A stretch of DNA of 64,000 bases from Dawidia cretensis (GCF_018598175.1 NZ_JAHESE010000007.1:124001-188000); one strand, 5' to 3'; numbered from the stretch's first letter, positions 33,314 through 43,582 are shown. Notes: a model not told the origin generated them from the letters alone. Numbers and translations: made by a program.

Positions 33314-34867
33314 ATGAGATCATCGGTTCGGAATAACTTCATCCAAACGGGCGTCACCGAGGACATGCCTACCCTGCATGCCCGGGCGATCATCCTGACG
33401 AATATCATCGCCCTGATCTCGGCGATCCTTACGTCTGTCTACCTGGTATACATTCTGCCACATGGGTGGGGCTTTTCATCCCAGGTGCTTTCGGTAACGC
33501 TACTCGTCCTCTGCAGCGTCCCCATTCTGAACCGCGCCAGGCAGGTGCACCTCGCGCGCGTGCTGCTGGCCCTCGCCATTCCGCTGGCGTCGCTTACGAT
33601 CCTCTTCCTGAACCGCGTACAACATCCCGACCTGTATGACTACTACCGCTCGCCGGGCATCTACTCGGTATTGATGGCAACCTCCATCATTCCCGCATTG
33701 ATCTTTACCCGTTCGGAAAAGCTGGTAATGTTTGCGTGTATGATGGTGCATGCGGTGGTCTTCGCGACGGTCGATATCTTCCTGCGTTATTTCAGCAACC
33801 TGCACGCACTGCCTACCGCGAAGCAATATATTGGGGATAATCTTTCGTTGCTTACTTCCTATATCTTACTGACCAGTTGTGTGCTGTCGCTCAAGAGTGT
33901 ACTCGATCGCTTTGAAGCGCGCAACGAATTATTGATCGCCCGCCTCAACCTGAAGAATCTCGAGCTGGAGTCCACCAACCGCGAGCTGCACGAGCTCAAC
34001 AAAAACATCGAGACCCAGAACGAAGAAATTCAGGCACAAAGCGAAGAGCTGATTCAAAGCCAGGAAAGTCTGATCCTTGCCAGCAACGAGATCGAGCGTC
34101 AGAAGACCGCTCTGCAAGAGCAGAATCGTTTTCTCGAGAAGTCGCTTGACGAAAAGAGCCTTGACTTGCTGCACACCAACCAACAGCTGGTGCAACAGAA
34201 CAACGAGCTGCAACAGTTTTCCTATACGGTATCGCACAACCTGCGGGGCCCGGTCGCGAGCATGATGGGCCTGATGAATATCCACCGCCTGGCGGATACG
34301 TACGAGGAGAAAACGAACATCATGCAGCTGATCGAGCAGTCGGCGCTGTCGCTGGAGACGATCATTCGCGACCTGAACAAGATCATCGATATACGGCATG
34401 ATAAGTTCTCGGCGTTGGAGAACGTACGTTTCAAGGATGAGCTGGATCTGATCAAGCAGTCACTGAAGTCGTTCCTGCGGGAGAACGACGTGCAAGTGGA
34501 TGCGCGGTTTGCGTGTGAGCACATCGTGTCGATCAAGGCATACGTCAACAGTATTTTATATAACCTGGTGAGTAACGCGATTCAATATCGTTCGCCGGAT
34601 CGCAAGCCGTTCATACGGATCTCGTCGCACGAGACCGCTGAGTATGCGGTGCTGGAGGTTGCGGATAACGGGCTGGGTATTGATCTGACGCGTTTTGGGG
34701 GTGATCTGTTTAAGTTGTATAAGCGATTTCATACGCATACAGAAGGCAAAGGACTGGGGCTGTACCTGGTGCGGCAGCAGGTGGAAAAGCTCAATGGCAG
34801 GATTGAGGTGGAGAGTGTGCCGGATGCGGGCGCGACATTCCGGGTTTTCTTTCCGGTGAGGAAGTAG
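33314..34867 (+). CDS. Membrane sensor histidine kinase
   Basis: The 517-residue protein has about six N-terminal transmembrane helices to residue 200 (AIILTNIIALISAILTSVYL, LLALAIPLASLTILFL, IYSVLMATSIIPALIF, LLTSYILLTSCVLSL), then a long glutamine- and glutamate-rich coiled coil at about 210-300, and kinase domains. The H-box is TVSHNLRGPVASMMGL with His near residue 308, the N-box is LYNLVSNAIQY, and the ATP lid contains VADNGLGI and EGKGLGLYLV. No receiver domain or response-regulator gene is adjacent, so its partner is unknown. A start at 33365 would shorten the soluble N-terminus. Confidence 0.88.
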   Translation: MRSSVRNNFIQTGVTEDMPTLHARAIILTNIIALISAILTSVYLVYILPHGWGFSSQVLSVTLLVLCSVPILNRARQVHLARVLLALAIPLASLTILFLNRVQHPDLYDYYRSPGIYSVLMATSIIPALIFTRSEKLVMFACMMVHAVVFATVDIFLRYFSNLHALPTAKQYIGDNLSLLTSYILLTSCVLSLKSVLDRFEARNELLIARLNLKNLELESTNRELHELNKNIETQNEEIQAQSEELIQSQESLILASNEIERQKTALQEQNRFLEKSLDEKSLDLLHTNQQLVQQNNELQQFSYTVSHNLRGPVASMMGLMNIHRLADTYEEKTNIMQLIEQSALSLETIIRDLNKIIDIRHDKFSALENVRFKDELDLIKQSLKSFLRENDVQVDARFACEHIVSIKAYVNSILYNLVSNAIQYRSPDRKPFIRISSHETAEYAVLEVADNGLGIDLTRFGGDLFKLYKRFHTHTEGKGLGLYLVRQQVEKLNGRIEVESVPDAGATFRVFFPVRK

Positions 34868-34877
34868 CATTATATTT

Positions 34878-37379
34878 TTATTCACTCTTTAAGTGATCGA
34901 CCGGATTTCGTGTTACCACTTTCACCATTTGCATACCCGAAAGAACGGCGACGGCGGACACAACCGTCAGCAGCGGAATGGCGAAGATCCAGGGCGATAG
35001 CGGGGTGTGTGCGGGGTATGAGGATAGCCATCGATCCGCGCCGTACCAGACGACCGGAATGGCTACCAGGCAAGAAATGATAATACAGCGCGCCTGATCA
35101 CTTAAGAGCAACGCCAGCAGGTGCGATACGGACGCTCCCAGTACTTTTCGGATGCTGATCTCTTTCAGGCGGGCAGTGGTTTCAAACAACGCCATTCCCA
35201 GAATGCCGAGGCAGGCTATGAAGACCGCGATGCCTGAAAAGGCAGAGAACACCTGACTAAATTGCCTTTCCGATTTGAACTGCTGGTCGTAGTATTCGTC
35301 CATGAAGAAATATTCAAACGGCTGTCCCGGAAATGCTTCTTTCCAGGTTTGTTCTATTTCGCCCAGTACTTGTTGTGGCTTACTTCCGGAATTCAAGCGT
35401 ATGGAGTAGTATACTTGCTGATAGCTGTTGTAGTTCAGTTTCAGGATCATCGGATAGATTTCATTTTTTACCGCTTCGTGGTGGTAGTCTTCCATCACAC
35501 CGATGATCTCATGATCTTCAAAATCATCGAAGACCTGAAACTTGACCGTTTTGTTCATGGCATCTTCCGGCGATTTGAATCCAAGCGCGTTCATGGCACT
35601 TTCGTTCAGGATGATCTTCAGCCAGTCTTTTCTTTCCCAGGGCTCCTTCCATACGTTGACCTCTTCCGCCTCAAAATTTCGTCCCGCTAATATTTTGATC
35701 TTATATAATGGAATAAAATTTTCTCCTACAAACATTGTCTTGTAGCGGGTTGGATCATAGGAATCGTTCAAGCTTCTTTTAATGAGGTCCACGTATGTAA
35801 AGCCGATCTCCGTTCCCGGTATCGCCGACGATGTCGATATCATGTCCACGGATGCGCGCTGCAATAGTTTGTCACGAAGGCGTTTATAGTTGTTGTACTT
35901 TTCGAATACTTCCTGGTTGGCATAGGCCACCGGGTTTCTCACGGCGACCGCGCTTTCCACTTCAATGCCTTTGTTTGTCCGCTGCATGTACCCGAGTTGT
36001 CCATTGATTACCAGCAGAAATGCTATCAGCATGATCGACACACTGAATTGCACCACCAGCAACGGCTTGCGAAGAAAGCCGCGACTTTTTTGTGGGCTGA
36101 ATTTTCCTTTCAACGCGTGCGCTGCATTTAGTTTTATGAGGTAAAGTCCCGGGTAAATGCCGGTGGTGATCGAGCCCCCGGCGAAAAATAAGAGCGCCAT
36201 CAGCCAAAGCCCCGGTGTATTCCGATAGGCCTGTTGGACGGGGATACCACTGACATTTTCAAAATAAGGCGTAAACGTGAACACCAGCATACCGGCGATG
36301 GCCAGCGCCAAAAGATTGATGCAAACAAATTCAACTAAAAACTGAAGCCCGAGGTCTATCTTTGATGACCCTATGATACGCCTCACCCCTACCTCTTTTG
36401 CCCTTCTCAAAAAGCGCGCTGTTTCGACGTTGATGTAGTTAATCCAGCCCATGATGATAATAACAACACCGATTGCGAGCAAAAGGTAAACCAGTGTCGC
36501 GCTGCCGTTCGCCTCATACTCGTCCTTTATATCTGATTGAAGGTGTATGTCTTTGAGCGGTTGAAGAAATACAGACGTGCCTTTGATCTTCGGGGTTTCC
36601 TTTGACGTTTGTGCGAGCATTTGATTTAGTCTGGATTTAACAGCGCTGGGGTCTGTATGTTCTTTTAACATCGCATAGTTAAAAATGAGGGAGGGTAACC
36701 AGTTGTCTTCCAAAACTTCCGGCCATACATCTTCGAGCTTTGAAACAAACCTTGCATGAAAGTGCGCGTTTTTTGGAATGTCTATCATGACTCCCGTCAC
36801 GATCAGCGGAGCCTCGCCGTTTTCCTCTACGCGGTCGAGCCGTTGTCCCAGCACATCGGTGTTTCCAAAGACCTTCCTGGCGACGGACTCGGAGATCACA
36901 ATGCTGTTGGGATTTTTCAGTACGGTTGCCGCATTTCCCTTTATCAGTAGGCTTGGGAACACTTTAAAGAAGTTGGAGTCGGCGTTGATGTGTCCACCTG
37001 ACTCATTAAACATCTTGTTGTCATGTCCGAATAAGAAGCCGGTATTGGCCGGGATCTTCATGAAGCGCGTGGCTGTCTCTACATCGGAAAGCTCATGCAG
37101 GAAATTGTAAATGCCCGGGTAACTTTTTGCTGCGCTATTGGCGTTTGATCCAACTTCGTGTCCGTTGAGCGCAATCCTGTAAATACGGTCCTTATTCGCG
37201 TGGAGATCATCGTAGCTCATCTCAAACGATGTATAGACCATCATGAAGAAGAACGACGTGATGGCGACGGCAAGGCCAAGAATATTGATCAATGAAAAGC
37301 CTTTGCTTTTCATCAGATGCCTTACTGCCAATCTGAAGTGATTTTGCAGCAAACCGGCGGTACGAAAGTCTTTGGCCAT
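34878..37379 (-). CDS. FtsX/MacB-like double permease of an ABC transporter
   Basis: The 833-residue protein has the Bacteroidota double-permease layout: an N-terminal helix (ILGLAVAITSFFFMMVY), a periplasmic MacB-type domain, three helices at about 285-430 (LVYLLLAIGVVIIIMGWINY, VRRIIGSSK), a fourth linking helix near 455, a second periplasmic domain and three C-terminal helices with LKEISIRKVLGASVSHLLALL. Such permeases act in MacB-type ABC systems that move peptides or lipids from the periplasm or drive mechanotransmission. No ATPase gene is nearby. It is divergent from a homologue at 37552, 172 bases away. Confidence 0.87.
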   Translation of the reverse strand: MAKDFRTAGLLQNHFRLAVRHLMKSKGFSLINILGLAVAITSFFFMMVYTSFEMSYDDLHANKDRIYRIALNGHEVGSNANSAAKSYPGIYNFLHELSDVETATRFMKIPANTGFLFGHDNKMFNESGGHINADSNFFKVFPSLLIKGNAATVLKNPNSIVISESVARKVFGNTDVLGQRLDRVEENGEAPLIVTGVMIDIPKNAHFHARFVSKLEDVWPEVLEDNWLPSLIFNYAMLKEHTDPSAVKSRLNQMLAQTSKETPKIKGTSVFLQPLKDIHLQSDIKDEYEANGSATLVYLLLAIGVVIIIMGWINYINVETARFLRRAKEVGVRRIIGSSKIDLGLQFLVEFVCINLLALAIAGMLVFTFTPYFENVSGIPVQQAYRNTPGLWLMALLFFAGGSITTGIYPGLYLIKLNAAHALKGKFSPQKSRGFLRKPLLVVQFSVSIMLIAFLLVINGQLGYMQRTNKGIEVESAVAVRNPVAYANQEVFEKYNNYKRLRDKLLQRASVDMISTSSAIPGTEIGFTYVDLIKRSLNDSYDPTRYKTMFVGENFIPLYKIKILAGRNFEAEEVNVWKEPWERKDWLKIILNESAMNALGFKSPEDAMNKTVKFQVFDDFEDHEIIGVMEDYHHEAVKNEIYPMILKLNYNSYQQVYYSIRLNSGSKPQQVLGEIEQTWKEAFPGQPFEYFFMDEYYDQQFKSERQFSQVFSAFSGIAVFIACLGILGMALFETTARLKEISIRKVLGASVSHLLALLLSDQARCIIISCLVAIPVVWYGADRWLSSYPAHTPLSPWIFAIPLLTVVSAVAVLSGMQMVKVVTRNPVDHLKSE

Positions 37380-37486
37380 TTACTTATATTTTTAGTCAAG
37401 TAAACAAAGTACTATTTTTTACCTGACAAAAAGCATTTTCCTGTCGGCAATTGCACAAAATGATACAGAATCACTTCCTATCTACG

Positions 37487-37518
37487 TTTGCCTTCCACCA
37501 ATATTAATTATACTTTTA
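37487..37518 (+). promoter_or_regulatory. Promoter of the rightward FtsX-like permease gene
   Basis: TTTG at 37487-37490 and TACTTTTA at 37511-37518 (seven of eight matches to TAnnTTTG) are separated by exactly 20 bases. The predicted start of transcription lies about 25 bases before the ATG at 37552. Confidence 0.6.
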
Positions 37519-37551
37519 GCTATACTTCGAGCCAACGAAAAGTGTACCCGT

Positions 37552-39996
37552 ATGCTGCGCAACTATTTAACCGTCGCTTTCCGCAATATCGTCAAGAATA
37601 AGGTGTTCTCGGGCATCAATATTTTAGGGCTTGGCATTGGACTGGCGGCATGTCTTCTTATTTTTCAATTCGTTCGCTACGAGCTGAGCTACGATACATT
37701 TCATGCCAAGATCGATCGCACCTACCGCGTCACCAACGACCGTTTCCAGCACGGCAAGCTGATTCAGCATGGCACGATCACCTACCCGGCGGTCGGCCCC
37801 GCGATGGTCCGGGACTTTCCGGAGATAGAAGAATATACCCGCCTGATGCCGGCAGGAACCCTGAATATCCGAATCGACGATCAACACATCCGGAGCGGGC
37901 AGTCTCATTTTGCCGATGAACATTTCTTTTCCGTGTTTTCATTTTCCATGCTGGCCGGCGACCGTCTTACGGCGTTGAAAGAGCCGCTCTCGGCGGTACT
38001 GACGGAGCACGCAGCCAAACAATTCTTCCCCGCACAGGGGGCCGACTATGCGTCCATGATCGGAAAAACATTTTACTGGGGAACGGACACGGAGCCGTAC
38101 ACGGTAAAGGCAATATGCCAGGACATTCCCGCTAATTCTCATATCCAGTTTGATGTGCTAATATCCTATGCCACCCTGGTACACGCCACCCAGATGGAGG
38201 CTGATAACAGCTGGACATGGTCGGATATGCGGCATTATCTGGTGCTAAAACCCGGCGTGGACCATACGCAACTGGAAGCCAAGTTTCCGGCCTTCAGCGA
38301 CCGCCATTTCCAGGGCGATAAGGTTTCGGGCAGCGTGGAGAAATTCTATCTGCAGCCCCTGCGCGATGCACACCTCTATTCTCAGTATGAGTACGATATT
38401 GCCAAAGTTGCGAGCGGCAAGGCCGTATGGGCGATGTTGATTGTGGCGCTCTTCATCCTATTGATCGCGTGGATCAACTATATCAACCTGACGACCTCGC
38501 GCGCACTCGACCGTGCCAAGGAAGTCGGGCTTCGTAAAGTAATGGGCGCATTCAAAACACAACTCATCAAGCAGTTCATTTTTGAATCGTTTATTCTGAC
38601 AGGCCTCGCCTTTGTGGTCGCCATGATGATGGCGCAGCTGCTGCAAGCGCCGTTTAACAAAATTACCGGCAATGATTTATCGCTGTGGCGAATCATTCAA
38701 ACAACCGACACGAGAACCCTCGTCGCTGTTGCTGCCTTGTTGCTCCTGGGCGCACTGGTGTCGGGGTTTTATCCGGCGCTGGTTCTTTCTTCTTACCAAC
38801 CCATTACGGTACTCAAAGGAAAATTTCAGCGCTCCGCCCGGGGTAATTTCCTCCGAAAAGCCCTCGTCATTGTTCAGTTTACGTCTTCGGCGGCGTTGAT
38901 CACGGGCACGATCATTGTATCCCAACAGTTGAATTTTATAAACGACGCTGACCTCGGGATGGTTATCGACAATACCGTCATTGTAAACGCGCCCGAGCTG
39001 TCTGCGTGGGACTCCAGTTTCATGCAGCGTGTGGAGAGCTACAAACATGCTCTGCTACAACTTCCCGGGGTGGAGCATGCCGCTACATCCGCAAACCTGC
39101 CTGGCGACCGGCTGGCGCGGGGCTTCAACCTGCACCTGAAAGAGCAGACATCTGCCAAGTATACCATTAGCTATCTCGGCGTCGATCATCATTTCATGAG
39201 TACCTACAACATGTCGTTGGTAGCAGGCCGTGGATTTTTACCGACGGATCATCAGGTGGACTACGACAAGATCCGGTCGATCATCCTCAATGTCAATGCC
39301 ACCCGGCTTTTGGGGATCAGTACCCCGGAAGATGCCATCGGAAAAGAATTAACGGACGATAAGCACGCCTGGACCATTGTCGGGGTGATCCGGGACTTTC
39401 ACCAGGAATCGCTGAAGTCGCCCATGGAACCTACCGTGCTGATGCCTACCTATAGTACATATGCTGCTACATCCATCAAAATAAAAACAGAAGACACAAA
39501 AAGTATCCTCGCGTCCATTGAGAATACCTATAAAAAGTATTTCCCTGGAAACGCCTTCGAATATTTCTTTCTGAAAGACCGCTACAACCGCCAGTATCAT
39601 GACGACATGCGTTTTGGAAAGATCGTTAGCATCTTTACCGGGCTTGCCATTATCGTGGCATGTTTGGGGCTTATTGGATTATCGTCGTATACGGCAGTGC
39701 AGCGTACGAAGGAGATCGGCATTCGTAAAATACTGGGCGCCTCTGTTGTCAACATCGTTTCGTTACTCTCTGCTGACTTTGTCCGGCTGGTATTGATAGC
39801 CTCCTTGCTATCGATACCCATTGCCTATTTCAGTATGCAGCACTGGCTTCAGGGATATGCCTATCGCGTTACGCCGGGGTGGGCGCAGTTTGTGATACCG
39901 TTGCTCGCGGTGCTGCTGATTGCCACGTTCACCATCAGCTTCCAGGTGCTGAAAGCTGCTATGAGGAATCCGGCCGATACCTTGAAGCACGAATGA
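37552..39996 (+). CDS. FtsX/MacB-like double permease of an ABC transporter
   Basis: The 814-residue product shares layout and key blocks with the divergent gene at 34878: MLRNYLTVAFRNIVKNKVFS, a first helix (GLGIGLAACLLIFQFVRYE), helices at about 290-420 with WINYINLTTSRALDRAKEVG and LRKVMGAFKTQLIKQF, and a C-terminal set with TKEIGIRKILGASVVNIV. It ends with RNPADTLKHE, typical of this family. The two genes are paralogues and may form a heteromeric or alternative permease with an ATPase encoded elsewhere. Confidence 0.88.
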   Translation: MLRNYLTVAFRNIVKNKVFSGINILGLGIGLAACLLIFQFVRYELSYDTFHAKIDRTYRVTNDRFQHGKLIQHGTITYPAVGPAMVRDFPEIEEYTRLMPAGTLNIRIDDQHIRSGQSHFADEHFFSVFSFSMLAGDRLTALKEPLSAVLTEHAAKQFFPAQGADYASMIGKTFYWGTDTEPYTVKAICQDIPANSHIQFDVLISYATLVHATQMEADNSWTWSDMRHYLVLKPGVDHTQLEAKFPAFSDRHFQGDKVSGSVEKFYLQPLRDAHLYSQYEYDIAKVASGKAVWAMLIVALFILLIAWINYINLTTSRALDRAKEVGLRKVMGAFKTQLIKQFIFESFILTGLAFVVAMMMAQLLQAPFNKITGNDLSLWRIIQTTDTRTLVAVAALLLLGALVSGFYPALVLSSYQPITVLKGKFQRSARGNFLRKALVIVQFTSSAALITGTIIVSQQLNFINDADLGMVIDNTVIVNAPELSAWDSSFMQRVESYKHALLQLPGVEHAATSANLPGDRLARGFNLHLKEQTSAKYTISYLGVDHHFMSTYNMSLVAGRGFLPTDHQVDYDKIRSIILNVNATRLLGISTPEDAIGKELTDDKHAWTIVGVIRDFHQESLKSPMEPTVLMPTYSTYAATSIKIKTEDTKSILASIENTYKKYFPGNAFEYFFLKDRYNRQYHDDMRFGKIVSIFTGLAIIVACLGLIGLSSYTAVQRTKEIGIRKILGASVVNIVSLLSADFVRLVLIASLLSIPIAYFSMQHWLQGYAYRVTPGWAQFVIPLLAVLLIATFTISFQVLKAAMRNPADTLKHE

Positions 39997-40123
39997 AACG
40001 CATGGGGTAATTCCTATAGGAGGATAGGGCTGCCGTAAAATCGTTTTTATTTGAAAAACTTACTTCGGTTTCCGTTTTTGGCCCGTAATATCTTTCTTCG
40101 ATGTGCAATACCAACTTAACGAA

Positions 40124-41050
40124 ATGAGAAAGATCCTACTGACCTTCCTGGCAGGCATTTTTATGATGCCTGCTTTCGCAGCGTTCACCGGTGAAAATGA
40201 TACTACCAACACATTTTTAGACAGCCTGGAAGCATCCTTCCAGTACCAGACGGGTGAAATTAAATTCGGAGATATCGGCACGCTACAAGTACCGAAAGGA
40301 TTTCGCTACCTCGACTCGGCGCAAGCCCGATTTGTGATCCACGACATGTGGGGAAACCCGGGTGGTCAGGGAACCCTGGGTATGCTTGTTCCTGAAAATA
40401 TGGCTATTACCAATGATGCCTGGGCGTTCATCATTACCTACGATGAAATGGGTTACGTGAAAGATGACGACGCCGATGAAATCAACTATGAGGAGATGCT
40501 GGAAGGGATACAGAAAGAGGAGCCCGAGATAAATAAGACCCGCATAGAAGCAGGTTATGACCCGATGTATATGATCGGATGGGCCGCGAAACCCTATTAT
40601 GACGCCGACAAAAAGGTACTCCACTGGGCCAAGGAGATTCAGTTTGGCGACAGCGCGGAAGTAGAGCATACCCTGAACTACAACGTGCGGATACTGGGCC
40701 GGAAAGGTGTGCTGGTGCTGAACGCTGTAGCCCTGGTGCATGAGCTGCCCGACGTGCAGGCCAACATCGACCCTGTGCTTTCGTCGTTCACGTATGGAGA
40801 GGGCAAAAAGTATGCAGACTTCGATCCGGATGTCGACGAGGTAGCTGCCTGGACAATTGGCGGCCTCGTAGCCGGTAAGGTATTGGCGAAAGCTGGTTTC
40901 TTTGCCATCATCCTGAAGAACATCAAGCTGATCGGCCTTGGCATTATGGCACTCTTCACAGGCGTGTGGAAATGGTTTAAACGCAAAACCGAACCGCCCA
41001 CCGTACGCACGATCGGCGGAGAAGAGAACAGCGATACGCCGCAGGCTTAA
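40124..41050 (+). CDS. DUF2167 family membrane-associated protein
   Basis: The 308-residue protein has a signal peptide (MRKILLTFLAGIFMMPAFA) and the DUF2167 blocks GTLQVPKGFRYLD, WGNPGGQGTLGMLVPEN, WAFIITYDEMGYVKDDDA, GWAAKPYYDADKKVLHWAKE and YNVRILGRKGVLVLNAVA. A transmembrane stretch near the C-terminus (ILKNIKLIGLGIMALFTGVW) is followed by a basic tail. The family function is not established. The start at 40124 is preferred over an ATG seven codons upstream because it opens a standard signal peptide. A perfect terminator follows, and the gene appears to be transcribed alone. Confidence 0.88.
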   Translation: MRKILLTFLAGIFMMPAFAAFTGENDTTNTFLDSLEASFQYQTGEIKFGDIGTLQVPKGFRYLDSAQARFVIHDMWGNPGGQGTLGMLVPENMAITNDAWAFIITYDEMGYVKDDDADEINYEEMLEGIQKEEPEINKTRIEAGYDPMYMIGWAAKPYYDADKKVLHWAKEIQFGDSAEVEHTLNYNVRILGRKGVLVLNAVALVHELPDVQANIDPVLSSFTYGEGKKYADFDPDVDEVAAWTIGGLVAGKVLAKAGFFAIILKNIKLIGLGIMALFTGVWKWFKRKTEPPTVRTIGGEENSDTPQA

Positions 41051-41067
41051 CAGCCCGCTGCCGTCAG

Positions 41068-41108
41068 CATAAAAAAAGCCATCTGTCGATAGATGGCTTT
41101 TTTTTGCT
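41068..41108. terminator. Bidirectional intrinsic terminator
   Basis: AAAAAGCCATCT at 41073-41084 pairs perfectly with AGATGGCTTTTT at 41091-41102 around a six-base loop, with A and T runs outside. It serves the DUF2167 gene and the convergent VOC gene with its stop at 41124. Confidence 0.9.
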
Positions 41109-41123
41109 ATGGGATGAAGATCG

Positions 41124-42019
41124 TCAGGAGGGAACTCCGACCTCTCCCCTATACGCTCTTTCCAGTTCTGCCAGATCGAATTTCTTCATTTTCAGAAATG
41201 CATGGGTAACGCGGGCCATGCGCGCAGAATCTTTGTCGGTCATCATCTTGTCCATGGACTCGGGAACGATCTGCCACGAAAGGCCGAACTTGTCTTTTAA
41301 CCATCCGCATTGTTCTGCTTCCGGAACGGCCGACAGTTTTTCCCAATAGTAGTCGATCTCCTGTTGATCTTTGCAATAAACCAACAGGGATATAGCTTCA
41401 TTAAAGGTAAAGTGATGTTGCTGCGCACTGTCCATTGCTGCGAGCTGTTGTCCCGCCAGGGTAAATGAAGCATGTGCCACGGTGCCTTCGCGGTCCGGCT
41501 CCTGGCCTTTGCTATAGCGCATGATATCGCCGATACGACTGTCTTTGAATATGGAAGTATAAAAACGCATCGCTTCCTCGGCTTTACCGGCGACATCGCC
41601 TACAAACATCAGCACCGGCGTGATCTTTTGTTTGATCTCCTGGTTGAAATACATAATCTGCCACGAGACGCCATATTTGTCTTGTGTCCATCCATACCGT
41701 TCACTGAAGGGATATTGATCCAGCGGCATCAGTGCCTGGCCTCCGTCGTTCAGCTTCTTCCAAAGCGAATCGACTTCTTCTTTTGTGCTGCACGCCACCA
41801 GAAACGAAACCGCAGGTGTGAATTTAAAAAGTGGCCCGGCGCTAATCGACATGAACGACTGTCCGGCGAGCTCGAACCAAACAACGTCACAATCACCGGA
41901 GGGCGTATCGTACATCGTTGTTACACTGTTGATCTTCGACGAAGGGAAAACCGATGTATAAAACCGGGCTGCCTCCTTCGCCTCTTTGTCAAACCATAAA
42001 GCGGGGTTATTTTTTGCAT
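41124..42019 (-). pseudogene. Two-domain VOC (PhnB-like) protein gene with probable N-terminal frameshift
   Basis: VOC proteins of this kind carry two glyoxalase-type modules. The open frame from an internal ATG at 41915 has 263 residues, but the first module lacks its opening strand there. Upstream in the same frame lies WFDKEAKEAARFYTSVFPSS, with no ATG, GTG or TTG before a stop. An ATG at 42019 in the neighbouring frame gives MQKITPL, the usual family start; the second module of the same protein begins QKITPVLMF. One missing base near 42006, in a short T run, would join them. The rest looks intact (MRFYTSIFKDSRIGDI, GWLKDKFGLSWQIVPE). It is either a recent pseudogene or a sequencing error. 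Confidence 0.6.
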
Positions 42020-42128
42020 ACGGTATTGGGTTTTGTATGAACCAAACTTACATACAAAATGATGGCAGTCAGGGGTGCAAAAGCGACAACCTGGCGGGCT
42101 GTTTGTGACGATCCTCTATGGATGATAC

Positions 42129-42359
42129 TTACTCTTCGACCTCGGCAAAATATCTTTCAGAGAGTTCCTGACGGGTTAACACCCGGGATGACCTATCCGG
42201 GTTTTCAGCGTCGGTAGGCGTTATGCGCCAGGTATCTTCGCCCGCTACTTCTACTTTCTGCAGCAAGCGCTCGCCAACCAAAAAGAGCCGACCGGTAGCG
42301 ATCTCCTTTAATACCATTCCGGTTTCAATGTTAATTTCTGATGTGATGGGTGCGTCCAT
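42129..42359 (-). CDS. Small cytoplasmic protein of unknown function
   Basis: The 76-residue acidic protein (MDAPITSEINIETGMVLKEI to RYFAEVEE) has no signal peptide or membrane segment. Alternating hydrophobic residues suggest a small beta barrel followed by a helix (TRQELSERYFAEVEE). I do not recognise a family. Its composition looks like real protein and it stands alone, so it is probably a gene. Confidence 0.55.
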   Translation of the reverse strand: MDAPITSEINIETGMVLKEIATGRLFLVGERLLQKVEVAGEDTWRITPTDAENPDRSSRVLTRQELSERYFAEVEE

Positions 42360-42581
42360 GATTGATAGTGCTTTAAGGTTGTTGGCAGTAGCTAAAAAAG
42401 GATGCCTGCCAGCTTTTTGCGTGCACGGTCCGGACGCTTCCTGAAAACTAAAAAACGCTCCCGCAAACGTAAATTTTTGTCAACATTGGGGAAATCTTGT
42501 AGGCTACCTTCATGGCGCCGTAAGGATAGCGCTCACTATCCACGGAATAAGAGAAACACTTATTTAACCAATCTGAACGCC

Positions 42582-42908
42582 ATGAAACGTAAAGTCTTCT
42601 TCATCATTATCGCTGTGGCCTGTATTAGCCTGGCCGGTATCGGAAGCTCGCTTGCTTTGCTGTCTCCTACCAGAGATACGGTTCAAATGACGACGGTGTG
42701 GGTTCGTAAAGACCCTAACTGCAGTGGAATTCTTATCAACGCAGGAGACTTCGCGCTGACGCCAGGTTTTGAAAATGTCACGATCGATATTACCGACCAG
42801 CGTGCCGGACAATCGCAAACGAGAATTGGCTATGCATCGGATGGGATTACGCGGTTGAGGCACATTACTATTGCGCACTTTCAGTCTTCTGTTACTATAT
42901 TTCAGTAA
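42582..42908 (+). CDS. Small exported or membrane-anchored protein of unknown function
   Basis: From ATG 42582 the 108-residue product starts MKRKVFFIIIAVACISLAGI, a signal peptide or anchor, followed by a beta-rich domain (VQMTTVWVRKDPNCSGILI, FENVTIDITDQRAGQSQTRI). The open frame extends 60 codons further upstream, but that part is basic and arginine-rich and not protein-like, so the later start is chosen. No family was recognised. Confidence 0.55.
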   Translation: MKRKVFFIIIAVACISLAGIGSSLALLSPTRDTVQMTTVWVRKDPNCSGILINAGDFALTPGFENVTIDITDQRAGQSQTRIGYASDGITRLRHITIAHFQSSVTIFQ

Positions 42909-42939
42909 ATTCTACGCTTAGCCTGGCCTATCGCCCGCG

Positions 42940-43248
42940 TTACCCGGGCAGGAACTGAATACCCTTCGCGCGATTTGTTTCCGCTGTAAGAACACGAAAA
43001 TTGCTGTAGGGGACCGTACGTTCATCCAGAAAATCATTGACGACATTGTTCCAATCTTCAAGATGGAAACGGAACAGTAGCGTTTCGCCTGCGTCTGTAA
43101 TTCTTGGCAACGGCTGGATGGCACATGCACTCAAGGCAGGGAAAATGGAAAACCGTTTTTCCATCTGGCTTTTCAGAATTGTGACCTCGACGACATGTTC
43201 GTTGTTAGAACGTAGCGTTACTCGTGAACCTGATGGATGCGCTTTCAT
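42940..43248 (-). CDS. Hypothetical protein
   Basis: A frame of 102 residues from ATG 43248 (or 125 from GTG 43317) contains GSRVTLRSNNEHVVEVTILK and ETLLFRFHLEDWNNVVNDFL, which look like a folded mixed alpha/beta protein. An open frame on the opposite strand at 43037-43336 is less protein-like. No family was recognised. Confidence 0.45.
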   Translation of the reverse strand: MKAHPSGSRVTLRSNNEHVVEVTILKSQMEKRFSIFPALSACAIQPLPRITDAGETLLFRFHLEDWNNVVNDFLDERTVPYSNFRVLTAETNRAKGIQFLPG

Positions 43249-43582
43249 ACAATTCAGTTTATTCTTGAATGACCGTACTACCCTGGTAACGCTGAAGTCA
43301 GCACGAATGTTTGTCACGTACGGAGTAGTAGGTTAAGCACATGATTCCTTGCTCCGATCCGTTTTCTCCGTGATCGATGATAAGAAAGTAGATCAGGCAT
43401 GATGCGGGATAGGATACGGACTTCGTCTGTCAATAAGGATAGCGATTTCTTCCCGGATCGTTCGAAATTTACCTCTCATGCCGCCCACGGAAATTTTTCA
43501 TTTTCAGGAAGAAAATTTCCAGCGTTGTTTCTCTTACACATCCCCGGCATGGTCACTTAATGTAGGACATTGCTGCATTTTT

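Noticed and set aside
43037-43336. 99-residue plus-strand frame
   Set aside because: The opposite-strand frame at 42940-43248 looks more like a folded protein; both remain uncertain.
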